From CAZCZZ01 sp964503335 (lineage in GTDB: Bacteria > Verrucomicrobiota > Kiritimatiellia > CAIVKH01), in assembly GCA_964503335.1 (NCBI GenBank), contig CAZCZZ010000001.1, positions 58,952 through 122,951 on the forward strand: 64,000 nucleotides of DNA. Direction: 5' to 3'. Shown here piece after piece: positions 1 through 8,607 of the stretch. Each line of letters starts with the position of its first letter. Position 1 is the first letter of the stretch. The position numbers and the translations under genes were made by a program. The notes beneath the pieces are model-generated. The model did not search any database. It worked only from the letters and a program-made list of their open reading frames with translations, and was not told the origin of the DNA.

Positions 1-667
1 GTTCGCGGAATTCGCGGGAGCGGTGGCGGACGATTTCGCCGTGGACCATGTAGAGGACGTCTTTGGTGATGTTGGTGGCGTGGTCGGCGATGCGTTCCAG
101 GGTGTGAGCGACAGCGATGAGGGAAAGGAGGCCTTGGAGCGATTCCGGTCGCTTGCGGGCTTCGTCTTCCAGGGCGGTCAGGACCTGGCCGGTCTTGTTA
201 TCGACTTCGTCGTCGCCTAGCCAGATCTGGCGGGCGAGTTCGGCGTCCGATGCGATGAAGGCGTCGAGGGCGTTCGATACGACGCGTTGCACGCTCTCTG
301 CGAGGTCCTGGATGCCGAAGTCGTGGGCGTTCTTCGGGAACGTGGCGAGCTTGTGGGCACGCTGTGCGACGTTGACCGCGAGGTCGCCGATGCGCTCCAG
401 GTCGTGGTTGATCTTCAGGATCGCCACGATGAAGCGCAGGTCGTGCGCGACGGGCTGGTACAGGGCGAGAACCTTGAGGCACTCCTCCTCAACCTCGACC
501 TCAAACTTGTCCACCTCGTGGTCCATGTCGATGGCTTGAAGGGCGAGCTTCTGGTCGCGGTTGGTGATGGAGGAAACCGCGCGGCGAAGGTTCTCCTCCG
601 TCATGGCGCCGAGCGACAAGACCATCTTCTGGAGCTTCTCGAGTTCTCGTAAAAGGTGAACGGCCAT
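1..667 (-). CDS. phoU: Phosphate transport system regulator PhoU (3' end cut by window edge)
   Basis: PhoU is a cytoplasmic helical metal-binding protein that couples the Pst transporter to the PhoR/PhoB system and represses the regulon when phosphate is plentiful. Translating the minus strand from the ATG at 667 gives an open frame of 222 codons that reaches base 1. The sequence begins MAVHLLRELEKLQKM and carries the two repeated PhoU signatures: DLERIGDLAVNVAQRA near residue 85 and TLERIADHATNITKDV near residue 185. The usual family length is about 220-240 residues, so only the last few residues are missing. It follows pstB by 17 bases and is the last visible gene of the pst cluster. Confidence 0.95.
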   Translation of the reverse strand, partial: MAVHLLRELEKLQKMVLSLGAMTEENLRRAVSSITNRDQKLALQAIDMDHEVDKFEVEVEEECLKVLALYQPVAHDLRFIVAILKINHDLERIGDLAVNVAQRAHKLATFPKNAHDFGIQDLAESVQRVVSNALDAFIASDAELARQIWLGDDEVDNKTGQVLTALEDEARKRPESLQGLLSLIAVAHTLERIADHATNITKDVLYMVHGEIVRHRSREFRE

Positions 668-684
668 GGTGTTTTGCTCCTTTG

Positions 685-1548
685 TCAGCCGAAACGACCG
701 GTGATGTAGTCTTCGGTCTGTTTCTCGCGGGGTTTCGTAAAGAGCTGCTTTGTAGGACCGTATTCGATCAAGCTGCCTTCGTACATAAAAGCCGTCATTT
801 CGGAAACGCGGGCCGCCTGTTGCATGTTGTGGGTCACGATGATGATCGTATAGCGGCCGCGAAGTTCGGCAATAAGGTCCTCGATGCGGGCCGTAGCGCG
901 CGGATCGAGGGCCGAAGTAGGTTCGTCCATCAGGAGGATCTCGGGGTCCACGGCGAGTGCGCGCGCGATGCATAGGCGCTGCTGTTGACCTCCAGAGAGG
1001 CCAAGGGCGTTGTTGCTCAGGCGATCCTTCACCTCATCCCAGAGCGCGGCGCGACGGAGGCTCTTCTCGACGATGGTTGCGAGCTCGCTCTGGTTGAGAT
1101 TGCCATGAAGACGCGGACCGTAGGCGATGTTGTCGTAAATGCTCTTGGGGAAAGGATTTGGTTTCTGGAAAACCATGCCGATTCGCTTGCGAAGCGTCAC
1201 CACGTCGATCCGCGGATCATAGATGTCCACGTTGTCGAAGATCAGCTTGCCGGCGGGCCGGCAGTTCGGAATCAGGTCGTTCATCCGGTTGATGGAACGC
1301 AGCAAGGTGCTTTTGCCGCAGCCGCTCGGGCCGATGATGGCGGTCACGATGCCTGATAGGAAATCCATGGAGACTTTCTTCACGGCTTCATTCTTACCGT
1401 AGAAGATGGAGAAGTTATCGGCCTTCACGTGTACCGTGGCGTTGTCACCCGGATGCGTGTCGGACGCGCCCTCCTTGATTTTGAACATCGACTTCATGAC
1501 TGGTGGTGCTTCCCTGTTTGTCGTCGTTTCGTCGAATGTAGTCATCAT
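685..1548 (-). CDS. pstB: Phosphate ABC transporter ATP-binding protein PstB
   Basis: This is the ATPase subunit of the high-affinity PstSCAB phosphate importer. It has Walker A GPSGCGKST at about residues 73-81, the ABC signature LSGGQQQR, Walker B ILLMDEP and the switch histidine in VTHN. I chose the ATG at 1548 because GAGGG lies 7 bases upstream (1556-1560) and it sits just after the pstA stop; a second ATG follows immediately at 1545. The roughly 40 residues before the ABC fold have no recognisable function. It is co-transcribed with pstA and phoU. Confidence 0.96.
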   Translation of the reverse strand: MMTTFDETTTNREAPPVMKSMFKIKEGASDTHPGDNATVHVKADNFSIFYGKNEAVKKVSMDFLSGIVTAIIGPSGCGKSTLLRSINRMNDLIPNCRPAGKLIFDNVDIYDPRIDVVTLRKRIGMVFQKPNPFPKSIYDNIAYGPRLHGNLNQSELATIVEKSLRRAALWDEVKDRLSNNALGLSGGQQQRLCIARALAVDPEILLMDEPTSALDPRATARIEDLIAELRGRYTIIIVTHNMQQAARVSEMTAFMYEGSLIEYGPTKQLFTKPREKQTEDYITGRFG

Positions 1549-1552
1549 CGGT

Positions 1553-2899
1553 TTACCCTCGCAACTTCTTCGCAATCCTGGCCCGGAGCAAAATCGCAAA
1601 AAGGTTCAGTGCAAGGACGAGCAGCACCAGTACCATGACCATGCCAAACTGGACATGCCTGATCTCGTCGACTGCTTCATGCTCCGTGCTGATGTTGTAG
1701 ATGTTCCAGGGCAGGGCGGGTGTGGGTTGTTCCGCGATTTTGCCGATGACAGGCGGCAGCCCGACACTGACTGCCGCGGTGAAGATGATCGGGGCGGTTT
1801 CGCCTGCCGCGCGGCCCATGCTGATCACGATGCCCGTCAGGATTCCGGGAAGTGATGCTGGCAGGACCACCTTCATGATCGTCTGCCACTTCCCGCCACC
1901 GAGGCTGAGCGCCGCCTCCTTGTACGTGCGGGGCACGGCACGAATGGCCTCCTCCGACGCACGGATAATCGTGGGCAGAATCATGAGCGCAAGGGTCATG
2001 GACCCGGCGATCACGCTTTTCGACTCCGAAACATGAACGGTGTTGATGAAGAAGGCCAAGCCAAAAAGTCCGAAAACAATGCTGGGTACGCCTGCGAGCG
2101 TGCTGATGCAGGAGCGAAGCAGCCGGAGGAGATGGTTCTCCTTTGCATACTCGCAAAGGTAGATGGCCGCGATCACGCCCATCGGAATCGCGAAGATCAT
2201 GGCGCCGATGGTCAGGTAGAGCGTTCCGAGAATCTCCGGCCAGATTCCGCCGAAGACGTGCGAGTCGACGGAATGATCGGTGAGAAACCCGGTGTAGACC
2301 GTAAACTTCGGGCGAAGCATCGCGTCAAGGTTCTTCTCAAGGTAGCCGAATATGGGTTCTGCAGGCGTACCGGCGAACCTGCCGACGCGTGGAACCAGGA
2401 CCTTTCGTCCCATCGCCTCGGCGTCCGAGTAATCCCATTCTTCGACAAAGAGAGCCTTCTGCAGCTTGTACTGCGCCCTGTCCCATCGCGTTTGTCCGTA
2501 CTTGTACCTTAGAAGCTGCGGCTCTTCCGTTCCGGGAATGGGACCAAAGAGATCGGTCAGCGCTTTGCGAAGTTCCTGGTATTGCGTCTTGAGTTTGCGT
2601 CGTTCCGTCGGGGTGAGTCCCTGGTAGTGCGTCTCATAGGCGGCGAGCATGTCGTAGACGGGTTGACGCGCCTTCCTCACCTCGGCGACTTCGGCTTTTA
2701 CGGCTTTCTCGTCACCTTTCTCGAACTGCTCAAGCAACATCCTGCGATGCTCCACCGTCTCGCGGAAGAAGATCGCGCCCATGCCGCGGCTCAGGATGGG
2801 TGCGAGGAGAATGATCAGGGCTAAGGCCATGATCAGGATGGCGAAGTAGCCCACGCCGGAGAGTGAGCCGTTGATGACTTTGCGGGTAGATAGATCCAT
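1553..2899 (-). CDS. pstA: Phosphate ABC transporter permease PstA with a large insertion
   Basis: PstA is an inner-membrane permease subunit of the phosphate importer. The C-terminal part is a normal MetI-type permease domain with the EAA-like loop (EAALSLGGGKWQTIMKVVLP). The start at 2899 (MDLSTRK) follows the pstC stop at 2902 by two bases. The protein is about 448 residues, whereas ordinary PstA is about 280-300. The excess is a hydrophilic, lysine- and glutamate-rich stretch of about 140 residues (about 45-185) between the first membrane helix (about 16-33) and the permease core. It looks partly coiled-coil and is probably periplasmic. Confidence 0.93.
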   Translation of the reverse strand: MDLSTRKVINGSLSGVGYFAILIMALALIILLAPILSRGMGAIFFRETVEHRRMLLEQFEKGDEKAVKAEVAEVRKARQPVYDMLAAYETHYQGLTPTERRKLKTQYQELRKALTDLFGPIPGTEEPQLLRYKYGQTRWDRAQYKLQKALFVEEWDYSDAEAMGRKVLVPRVGRFAGTPAEPIFGYLEKNLDAMLRPKFTVYTGFLTDHSVDSHVFGGIWPEILGTLYLTIGAMIFAIPMGVIAAIYLCEYAKENHLLRLLRSCISTLAGVPSIVFGLFGLAFFINTVHVSESKSVIAGSMTLALMILPTIIRASEEAIRAVPRTYKEAALSLGGGKWQTIMKVVLPASLPGILTGIVISMGRAAGETAPIIFTAAVSVGLPPVIGKIAEQPTPALPWNIYNISTEHEAVDEIRHVQFGMVMVLVLLVLALNLFAILLRARIAKKLRG

Positions 2900-2901
2900 G
2901 G

Positions 2902-4038
2902 CTATTTCCCGATCTTCCTGCGGGATCGGGCCACCACCCATTCGCTGACAATGTTCATGAAGAAGGAGAATACGAGCAGGGACAACGCCATGGCGAAAAG
3001 AACATGGTAGCGGTCCGAACCCAGCGTTTGGTCGGCTTCGCCCATATCACCTGCGATGGTGGCAGTAAGCGTCCTGACGGGGGATAGGAAGTTGTACCAA
3101 GGCTCGGGAATACGGGCCGAATTGCCCGAAGCCATCCACACCACCATCGTTTCGCCGATGGCCCGCATCACGCCAAGAATGATTGCAGCACAGATTCCGC
3201 TCATAGCCGCCGGGATGATCGTGCGGATGATTGTTTCCGCGCGGGTTGCGCCGAGGGCGTAGCTGCCTTCGCGCAACTCGCGTCCCACCGATTGAAGCGC
3301 ATCCTCGGATACGCTGACCACTGTAGGCAGGGCCATGATGCCCAGGAGCACGGAGACGTTGAGCGCATTGGTGCCGCTGTCGATCTGAATCGACCCGAAG
3401 TGCCTTGCGAGGACATAGAGCGTGCAGACAGCCAGGCAGGCGAGCAGTGTGATCGCGCTGAAGCGTGAGATTGTGCGGACTGATGCCGGAACACGGTCTG
3501 TCGCGAGGTCGCCCAGAATGATCGACGCGAGGAGCAGGACGGGGAGCCCGAGGATCCATGTGGCTTGTGCGAGCAGGTGACCGCCCTTTTCCTGAAGGAT
3601 GGGCGCGAACACGACAAGGGCGAAGAAGCCATAAGCCACCGAAGGGATGGCGGCGAGAATCTCTATAAATGGTTTTACGATTTGCCGGACGGAAAAGGGC
3701 AGGAGGTCGCTCAGGCATATGGCGGCGGCGATGCCGAGAGGCACAGCCAGGAGAATCGCTCCGAAGGTGACGAGCGCGCTTCCCACGATAATGGAGAGCG
3801 TTCCGAAGGCTGGTGGCTCGCGGGACGGATACCAGTCCGTCGTCGTGAAGAACTCCGCCAAGCCCCGGCTCTGGAAGAAGGGAATCGCATCGCGCGCAAT
3901 AAAATAGAATATCAGGAGAACGGCAATCGCGGACAGGGAAGTGATCACAAAGAGAAAGCCCTGCCCGAGCAGAGATACCAGCCGCTCCGTGCGGCTTGCT
4001 CCCTCGGACAGGATCAGACTCTTGTGTTCTTTTGCCAT
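2902..4038 (-). CDS. pstC: Phosphate ABC transporter permease PstC
   Basis: PstC is the second permease subunit of the Pst importer. It has 378 residues with several hydrophobic helices, including one near residues 30-50 and a cluster at about 80-130, and a MetI-type cytoplasmic loop (ELREGSYALGATRAETIIRTIIP). The segment GVMRAIGETMVVWMASG matches PstC rather than PstA, which fixes the identity of the pair. It starts 28 bases after pstS and ends 2 bases before the chosen pstA start, so the subunits are probably translationally coupled. Confidence 0.95.
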   Translation of the reverse strand: MAKEHKSLILSEGASRTERLVSLLGQGFLFVITSLSAIAVLLIFYFIARDAIPFFQSRGLAEFFTTTDWYPSREPPAFGTLSIIVGSALVTFGAILLAVPLGIAAAICLSDLLPFSVRQIVKPFIEILAAIPSVAYGFFALVVFAPILQEKGGHLLAQATWILGLPVLLLASIILGDLATDRVPASVRTISRFSAITLLACLAVCTLYVLARHFGSIQIDSGTNALNVSVLLGIMALPTVVSVSEDALQSVGRELREGSYALGATRAETIIRTIIPAAMSGICAAIILGVMRAIGETMVVWMASGNSARIPEPWYNFLSPVRTLTATIAGDMGEADQTLGSDRYHVLFAMALSLLVFSFFMNIVSEWVVARSRRKIGK

Positions 4039-4066
4039 CTACGACCTGAACAGATTCGGAGCGCGT

Positions 4067-4882
4067 CTACTCCACGGGCACGAAGCCGGTCTCTTCGATC
4101 ATCTGCTTGCCGTCATCGGTCTTATAGAGGTTGACCAGCTTTTCGAGATGTGATCCCGGCGCCGGTTCGCCATTCGTGTACATGTGCAGCGGACGGGCAA
4201 TCGGGAAGGTGCGGTCCAGGACTGTTTCGGGCGTGGCCATGACGCCATCCACCGCGACCTGCTTAACGCCTTCGACGAAGGCGAGGCCGACGTAGCCGAT
4301 CGCGTTCGGCGTTCCGAGTACACGCTGGCGGATCGCTCCGTTGCTGCCAACATACTCGGCCTTGTCGGTTATCCGGTCGGCCTTCATCACGAGCGTTTCC
4401 CAGGATTCGTACGTGCCGCTATTCGTGTCCCGGCTGATGACGACAATCTTCTGGTTGGGGCCGCCAAGCTCCTTCCAATTCGTGATCTCGCCCATGTAGA
4501 TCTGCTTCAGCTCGCTGCGCGTCAGATTCTCGACGGGGTTGCTCGGGTGGACAACAGGAGTAAGGCCATCCATCGCAACGATGTGAACAACCGGGTTCAC
4601 GCCCTTGGCGGTGCAGGCTTCGATTTCGCCTTCCTTCATCGGGCGCGACATGTTGGCTATCTGGCACGTGCCGTTGACGAGGCTCTTTGCGCCGTTGCCG
4701 CTTCCAGACTCGCCCACGGTGACGTTCACGCCGGGGTTGTTCTTCATGTAGTATTCGGCAAACGCCTTGGCGATGGGGCCTACCGTGGTCGATCCATCCA
4801 TCACAATCGTTTCATCAGCCACCACGACGGATGCCGTCATGGCCATTGCCGCAACCGTCAGACTCTTCATCCATGCATTCAT
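4067..4882 (-). CDS. pstS: Periplasmic phosphate-binding protein PstS
   Basis: PstS is the substrate-binding protein of the Pst importer. An N-terminal signal peptide (about residues 1-22, cleavage near VVVADE) is followed by phosphate-binding elements: DGSTTVGPIAKAF, the GESGSGNGAKSL loop and SRDTNSGTYESWE. Length is 271 residues, typical of the PstS-2 class. A strong ribosome site (AAGGAG, 8 bases before the ATG) supports the start. It is the first of the pst transport genes; a GC-rich hairpin separates it from the porin gene upstream. Confidence 0.95.
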   Translation of the reverse strand: MNAWMKSLTVAAMAMTASVVVADETIVMDGSTTVGPIAKAFAEYYMKNNPGVNVTVGESGSGNGAKSLVNGTCQIANMSRPMKEGEIEACTAKGVNPVVHIVAMDGLTPVVHPSNPVENLTRSELKQIYMGEITNWKELGGPNQKIVVISRDTNSGTYESWETLVMKADRITDKAEYVGSNGAIRQRVLGTPNAIGYVGLAFVEGVKQVAVDGVMATPETVLDRTFPIARPLHMYTNGEPAPGSHLEKLVNLYKTDDGKQMIEETGFVPVE

Positions 4883-4906
4883 TGACTATCTCCTTAAAAG
4901 AACGAA

Positions 4907-4937
4907 GGGGGAGGGCATCGTGACGATGCCACTCCCC
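4907..4937 (-). terminator. Strong hairpin between the porin gene and pstS
   Basis: GGGGAG pairs with CTCCCC, and inside it GGCATCG pairs with CGATGCC around a TGA loop. It lies just after the porin stop in the direction of transcription. The T-rich run that follows (TTCGTTCTTTT) is only moderate, so this could be a terminator or a stabilising or attenuating stem that adjusts porin against pstS expression. Confidence 0.6.
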
Positions 4938-4952
4938 GCATAGCTTTGCGAT

Positions 4953-6050
4953 TTAGAACTTGCCGACGAAGTCCACCTGTAAGCGGTCGTAGTCCGTGTC
5001 CTTGCCGTCTGGATCCTTTGCGTCCATGAAGTAGGTCACGCCCGTCTGGAAGGCCTTCGTGATCTGGTACTTCACGAAGAGCTTGTGGCCTTCGTGATTC
5101 GTGCCGCCGCCGCCGGAATCGGAATCCGACAGTGCGCCGAGGACGGTGTCCTTCTCAAGCGAACGGAAGTTGTAGCCGACTTCGAACGACTTCGGGTCTT
5201 TGGCCTTGCCCAGCGTAACGCCCAGCAGGTAGCCCGTGTCGTCTTCATCCGCATCCTGGTTCACGGTGTAGGAGCCGTAACCGCGGACCGGGAGGCCGAT
5301 GTTCGCGCCGATTTCGGCGAATCCTTCGAGCACACCATATTCGGTGGCGAATACGCTGTTCGTCTTGCCGTCGTCCACGACCTTGTCCGTGGAGTTGCCG
5401 TAGCTCTTGTCGTCGAACAGGGAGTAGCCTTCGAGGTTCTCCGTGCCGAAATAGCCCACGCCCGCAAGGGTGTAGAAGTCATTTTCGCCGTTGAACCGGA
5501 TTGCCGCCTGGGCGCCGAGCTGCTTCGCGTCGTCCTCATCCGTCTCGCGCTCGGTCAACCAGTGGTAGCCTGCATTCAAGAGGAGCTCGACTTCGTCACC
5601 CGCCTTGTACTTCGCAGCAAGACCTTCTGGATTGTAGTCGCCGTCCCACACGTTGTCGGCCACGGCGATGTACGGGTTGTTCATCTTGCCGCCGATGAGA
5701 TTCAGGCCTTTCAGCGCTTCGGGATGGTAATCCAGGTAACCGAGGTCCAGATACACATCCTTCTTGCTGCCGCCGCCGGTCAAAGAGGAATTTCCCGAAA
5801 CGCGGTCATTCTTCTCGCTCGTCGTCATCTGTGCGCCCATGTCGAGATCGCTGCCGCCCTTGGCGAATACGCCGAGGCGGACGCGAATCCGGTCGCGCTG
5901 GCGTTCGTCTTCCTTCGTCTCGTCATCGATGTTCTCGTAGCGATAGCGAACGTCGCCCTTGACCTTCATCGTCTCGTACCATTCCTGCGACATCGCCGAG
6001 GACGCCACAAGCGTGGACCCTGCTGCCAGAGTCATCCATATTTTCTTCAT
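4953..6050 (-). CDS. Outer-membrane porin (Porin_5-like), probably for phosphate
   Basis: The 365-residue protein has a signal peptide (about 1-21, SSAMSQ) and then alternating polar and hydrophobic strands rich in Asp, Gly and Tyr. It ends in an aromatic strand (DRLQVDFVGKF), the usual beta-barrel insertion signal with terminal Phe. The segment VKGDVRYRYENIDDETKEDE and the following RIRVRLG resemble the putative porin family Porin_5. Its place between phoB and pstS suggests an outer-membrane channel for phosphate or phosphorylated compounds. Specificity is inferred from context only. Confidence 0.8.
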   Translation of the reverse strand: MKKIWMTLAAGSTLVASSAMSQEWYETMKVKGDVRYRYENIDDETKEDERQRDRIRVRLGVFAKGGSDLDMGAQMTTSEKNDRVSGNSSLTGGGSKKDVYLDLGYLDYHPEALKGLNLIGGKMNNPYIAVADNVWDGDYNPEGLAAKYKAGDEVELLLNAGYHWLTERETDEDDAKQLGAQAAIRFNGENDFYTLAGVGYFGTENLEGYSLFDDKSYGNSTDKVVDDGKTNSVFATEYGVLEGFAEIGANIGLPVRGYGSYTVNQDADEDDTGYLLGVTLGKAKDPKSFEVGYNFRSLEKDTVLGALSDSDSGGGGTNHEGHKLFVKYQITKAFQTGVTYFMDAKDPDGKDTDYDRLQVDFVGKF

Positions 6051-6189
6051 GTGCTTCTCCTATGTGCTGTCAGTCCCGGCATTTGCCGGAGTGGGTTGAA
6101 TTCCGTGCCCGCAAGACGCGGGCCGTCTTTGAATGCCGCGCACGGTGGTGGCGCTGTGTTAGGGGATTGTGAGCGTCCTAATAGAAGTC

Positions 6190-6290
6190 GGTGCGATGAA
6201 GGGATTGATGAATGCGGATTGATGATGGAGGAACGTCCGATCTGGCATGACTCAGCAATCATCCTTCATCCATCCGCGATCTCCTCATTC
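6190..6290. repeat. Imperfect palindrome made of GATTGATG/CATCCATC words
   Basis: Left-arm words such as GGATTGATGATGGAGG are answered by ATCATCCTTCATCCATCCGC on the right, so the region can fold into a long imperfect stem. It lies between phoB and the porin gene and reaches the phoB stop. Similar word-based palindromes occur near 11654, 22635, 23845, 26852 and 30658. Confidence 0.65.
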
Positions 6291-6971
6291 CTTGAAGCGA
6301 TAGCCGACGCCGCGAACGGTTTCGACGTACTTGCCGCTGGATCCGAGTTTGCGTCGCAAACCGACGATCTGCACGTCGACGGAGCGGTCGGTCACGGGGT
6401 AGTCCTCACCGCGCACGGCATCGACGATCTGCTGTCGGGTGAACACCCAACCCGGGCGCTTCGCGAGATACTGGAGCACTCGAAATTCTGTGAATGTCAG
6501 GTCGATCATCTTGCCCTTCACGAGGACCTCGTGGCGGCCGGGATGAATGACGATCTCCTTCACCTTGATCGGCGCGATGTCGTCCGTCGTTTCCTTGCTC
6601 TTGCGACGAAACGCGTTGCGGATGCGGGCGATGACGACTTTCGGGCTGAAGGGCTTGGTGATGTAGTCATCGGCGCCGACTTCGAGACCGGTCACGACGT
6701 CCGCTTCCTCGCCCTTCGCCGTGAGCATCACGATCGAGATGTGCTGCGTGCGCGGATCGTTCTTGATCAGTTTGCAGACTTCGAGTCCGTCCATGCCAGG
6801 CAACATCAGGTCGAGCAGGATGAGATCCGGCTGATGCTGCTTCACCGCGGGAAGGGCATCCTCGCCGCGCGATACGCAGACGACCTGGTAGCCTTCCTTC
6901 ACAAGGTTGTATTTGATGAGTTCCTGGATGTCGTCCTCATCCTCAACGACTAGAATCTTTTCCCTGGCCAT
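6285..6971 (-). CDS. phoB: Response regulator PhoB (OmpR/PhoB family)
   Basis: This DNA-binding response regulator probably activates the adjacent porin-pst genes when phosphate is scarce. The receiver domain (about 3-118) has the acidic pocket E10/D11, phospho-acceptor D54 in LILLDLMLPGMDG, T84 and K106 in the KPF motif. The winged helix (about 135-228) ends in ETVRGVGYRF. Length of 228 residues is standard. No histidine kinase (phoR) is beside it in this window. A paralogue with almost the same DNA-binding domain but a ruined receiver lies at 31862-32482. Confidence 0.93.
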   Translation of the reverse strand: MAREKILVVEDEDDIQELIKYNLVKEGYQVVCVSRGEDALPAVKQHQPDLILLDLMLPGMDGLEVCKLIKNDPRTQHISIVMLTAKGEEADVVTGLEVGADDYITKPFSPKVVIARIRNAFRRKSKETTDDIAPIKVKEIVIHPGRHEVLVKGKMIDLTFTEFRVLQYLAKRPGWVFTRQQIVDAVRGEDYPVTDRSVDVQIVGLRRKLGSSGKYVETVRGVGYRFKE

Positions 6972-7062
6972 GGCGTTAGCCCCCCTAAATGTAGTTCAAG
7001 CACACTAGCGGGACACTGGATGTACTGTATGAGGATTGTGTGAGCGCGTCATGAAAGTTTGG

Positions 7063-7126
7063 TGTAGCCACGGCACTCCGCTGCCGTGTCGGAAACGCAA
7101 CACGGCAGCGGAGTGCCGTGGCTACA
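7063..7126. repeat. Perfect 27-bp inverted repeat (REP family), between phr and phoB
   Basis: Arms 7063-7089 and 7100-7126 are perfect reverse complements, with a 10-base loop. The ends read TGTAGCC and GGCTACA. The right arm contains the TAG stop codon of phr (7122-7124), so the gene ends inside the repeat. It can act as a transcription barrier. It shares its terminal TGTAG/CTACA with other palindromes at 29461, 39746, 54601 and 55103. Confidence 0.85.
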
Positions 7127-8570
7127 ACTTTATCTGGCTGTACGCCTCCAAGGCAAGGTCGCGGGCTTTGGCGTGGTCGACGATGGGGTGGGGATAGGAT
7201 TCTCCCAAGCGCACGCCGGCGGCTTTCAACACGTCCGGCGGCGCGGAGGTCGGTTCGTGGATCCACTTCGCATCCAGTTTGGCGAGTTCCGGAATCCATT
7301 TGCGGACGTAGGATCCGTCGGGGTCGAACTTGGCGGCCTGGAGATACGGATTGAAGATTCGGAAGTAGGGCGCTGCATCGGCGCCGCAGCCGGCGATCCA
7401 TTGCCAGCCGAGCGTGTTGTTCGCGAGGTCGGCGTCAACGAGCGTGTCCCAGAACCACGCGGCGCCTTCCTGCCACGGGATGTGCAGATCCTTCACGAGG
7501 AAGGAGCCGACGATCATGCGGACGCGATTGTGCATCCACCCGGTGCGCCACAGTTCGCGCATGCCTGCGTCGACGATCGGATAACCCGTGCGGCCTTTCT
7601 GCCACAGCTTCAGGAGCTTTGCGTCCTTCGACCACGGGAAATTCGCGAACTGGCTGCGGAGCGGTTGCTCCGGTGTTTGCGGAAAGTGATAGAGCAGATG
7701 GTGCGCGAATTCGCGCCAGATGAGTTGTCGCAGATACGGATCGACATTCTTCGCGCCGGACTTGCGGACAGCGGACCAGATTTGCCTCGGTCCGATTTCA
7801 CCGAAGTGGAGATGCGGTGAGAGGCGTGAGGTGCCGACGTGATCGGGTCGATCCCGGTCGCCGCTGTACTGCTCCACTGCACCGTTGAGGAAACGCTTCA
7901 GTTCCTTCTGCGCACCCGCTTCACCCGGTGTCCACGACGCCTTCATGCCGCGGTCCCACGGGATCGTCGGCAAAAGTTCCAAGGATTGGAAGTCGAGCGA
8001 CTTCAGACTTCCAAGGGTTGGAAACTTTCCCTTCACGGGCGCTTCCGGACTTGGTGGTTCGCCCGTGGCCTGGCAGGAGCGGTAGAACGGGGTGAAGACC
8101 TGATACGGTTTGTCCTGCTGCGTGAGGATTGTCCACGGCTCGTGGAGCAGGGCGCTGTTGAACGACTGGGCGTCGATGCCTGCGGTCTTCAAGGACGCTT
8201 TGACGCTCTTGTCCCGCGCAATCACGGCGGGCTCGTAGAGGCGATTCCAGTACACCGCGGTCGCGCCGCTCTCGCGGATCACCGTATTCAGCACCTCCAA
8301 CGCAGGGCCGCGTCGGATGGTCAGGTCGGCGCCGTGCTCTTTCAATGCGGCCTTCAAGGCTACGAGGGCGTGGTGGAGCCACCAGCGGGATGCGGCGCCG
8401 TGTGGCCAGGGCGATTCTTCCTTGGCGCTGTCTATATAGAGGAGAACGAGGGGCCGGTTGGTGCGCATCGCGGCGGAGAGCGCCGAGTTGTCCTGCACGC
8501 GCAGATCGCGCCGGAACCAGACGATGATGGGTGTGGAATCCATGGCCATGATGCCCATATATTCGGGCAT
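7122..8570 (-). CDS. phrB: Deoxyribodipyrimidine photo-lyase (class I CPD photolyase)
   Basis: Light-driven repair of cyclobutane pyrimidine dimers using FAD. The N-terminal Rossmann domain begins IIVWFRRDLRVQDN. The C-terminal FAD domain has LIWREFAHHLLYHFP, GRTGYPIVDAGMRELW, TGWMHNRVRMIVGSFLVKDL and NTLGWQWIAGCGADAAPYFR, all hallmark class I photolyase segments. The start is uncertain: 8570, 8549 and 8543 are all in frame, without a decisive ribosome site. The gene is divergent from the M42 peptidase. The linker near residues 190-210 is coded by a pair of TTCCAAGG palindromes, and the stop codon is supplied by the palindrome at 7063-7126. Confidence 0.93.
   Translation of the reverse strand: MPEYMGIMAMDSTPIIVWFRRDLRVQDNSALSAAMRTNRPLVLLYIDSAKEESPWPHGAASRWWLHHALVALKAALKEHGADLTIRRGPALEVLNTVIRESGATAVYWNRLYEPAVIARDKSVKASLKTAGIDAQSFNSALLHEPWTILTQQDKPYQVFTPFYRSCQATGEPPSPEAPVKGKFPTLGSLKSLDFQSLELLPTIPWDRGMKASWTPGEAGAQKELKRFLNGAVEQYSGDRDRPDHVGTSRLSPHLHFGEIGPRQIWSAVRKSGAKNVDPYLRQLIWREFAHHLLYHFPQTPEQPLRSQFANFPWSKDAKLLKLWQKGRTGYPIVDAGMRELWRTGWMHNRVRMIVGSFLVKDLHIPWQEGAAWFWDTLVDADLANNTLGWQWIAGCGADAAPYFRIFNPYLQAAKFDPDGSYVRKWIPELAKLDAKWIHEPTSAPPDVLKAAGVRLGESYPHPIVDHAKARDLALEAYSQIKL
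7977..8023. repeat. Pair of 15-bp palindromes, period 32 bp, inside phr
   Basis: TTCCAAGGATTGGAA lies at 7977-7991 and TTCCAAGGGTTGGAA at 8009-8023. The same pair with the same 32-base spacing lies upstream of kdsD at 31725-31771, though the 17 bases between the two copies differ. Here it is read through in frame and codes part of the photolyase linker. Confidence 0.8.
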
Positions 8571-8607
8571 CGATGCGAGACCTTACCAACCGAAGGGAAG
8601 TAAATCC

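Noticed and set aside
4883..6284. Pho boxes upstream of the porin or pstS genes
   Set aside because: Only an isolated CTGTCAG near 6066 was seen; no tandem CTGTCAT-like 11-base repeats could be supported.
5085..6953. A 622-codon open frame on the plus strand across the porin and phoB genes
   Set aside because: It is the antisense shadow of two clearly recognised minus-strand genes in GC-rich DNA and shows no protein-family similarity.
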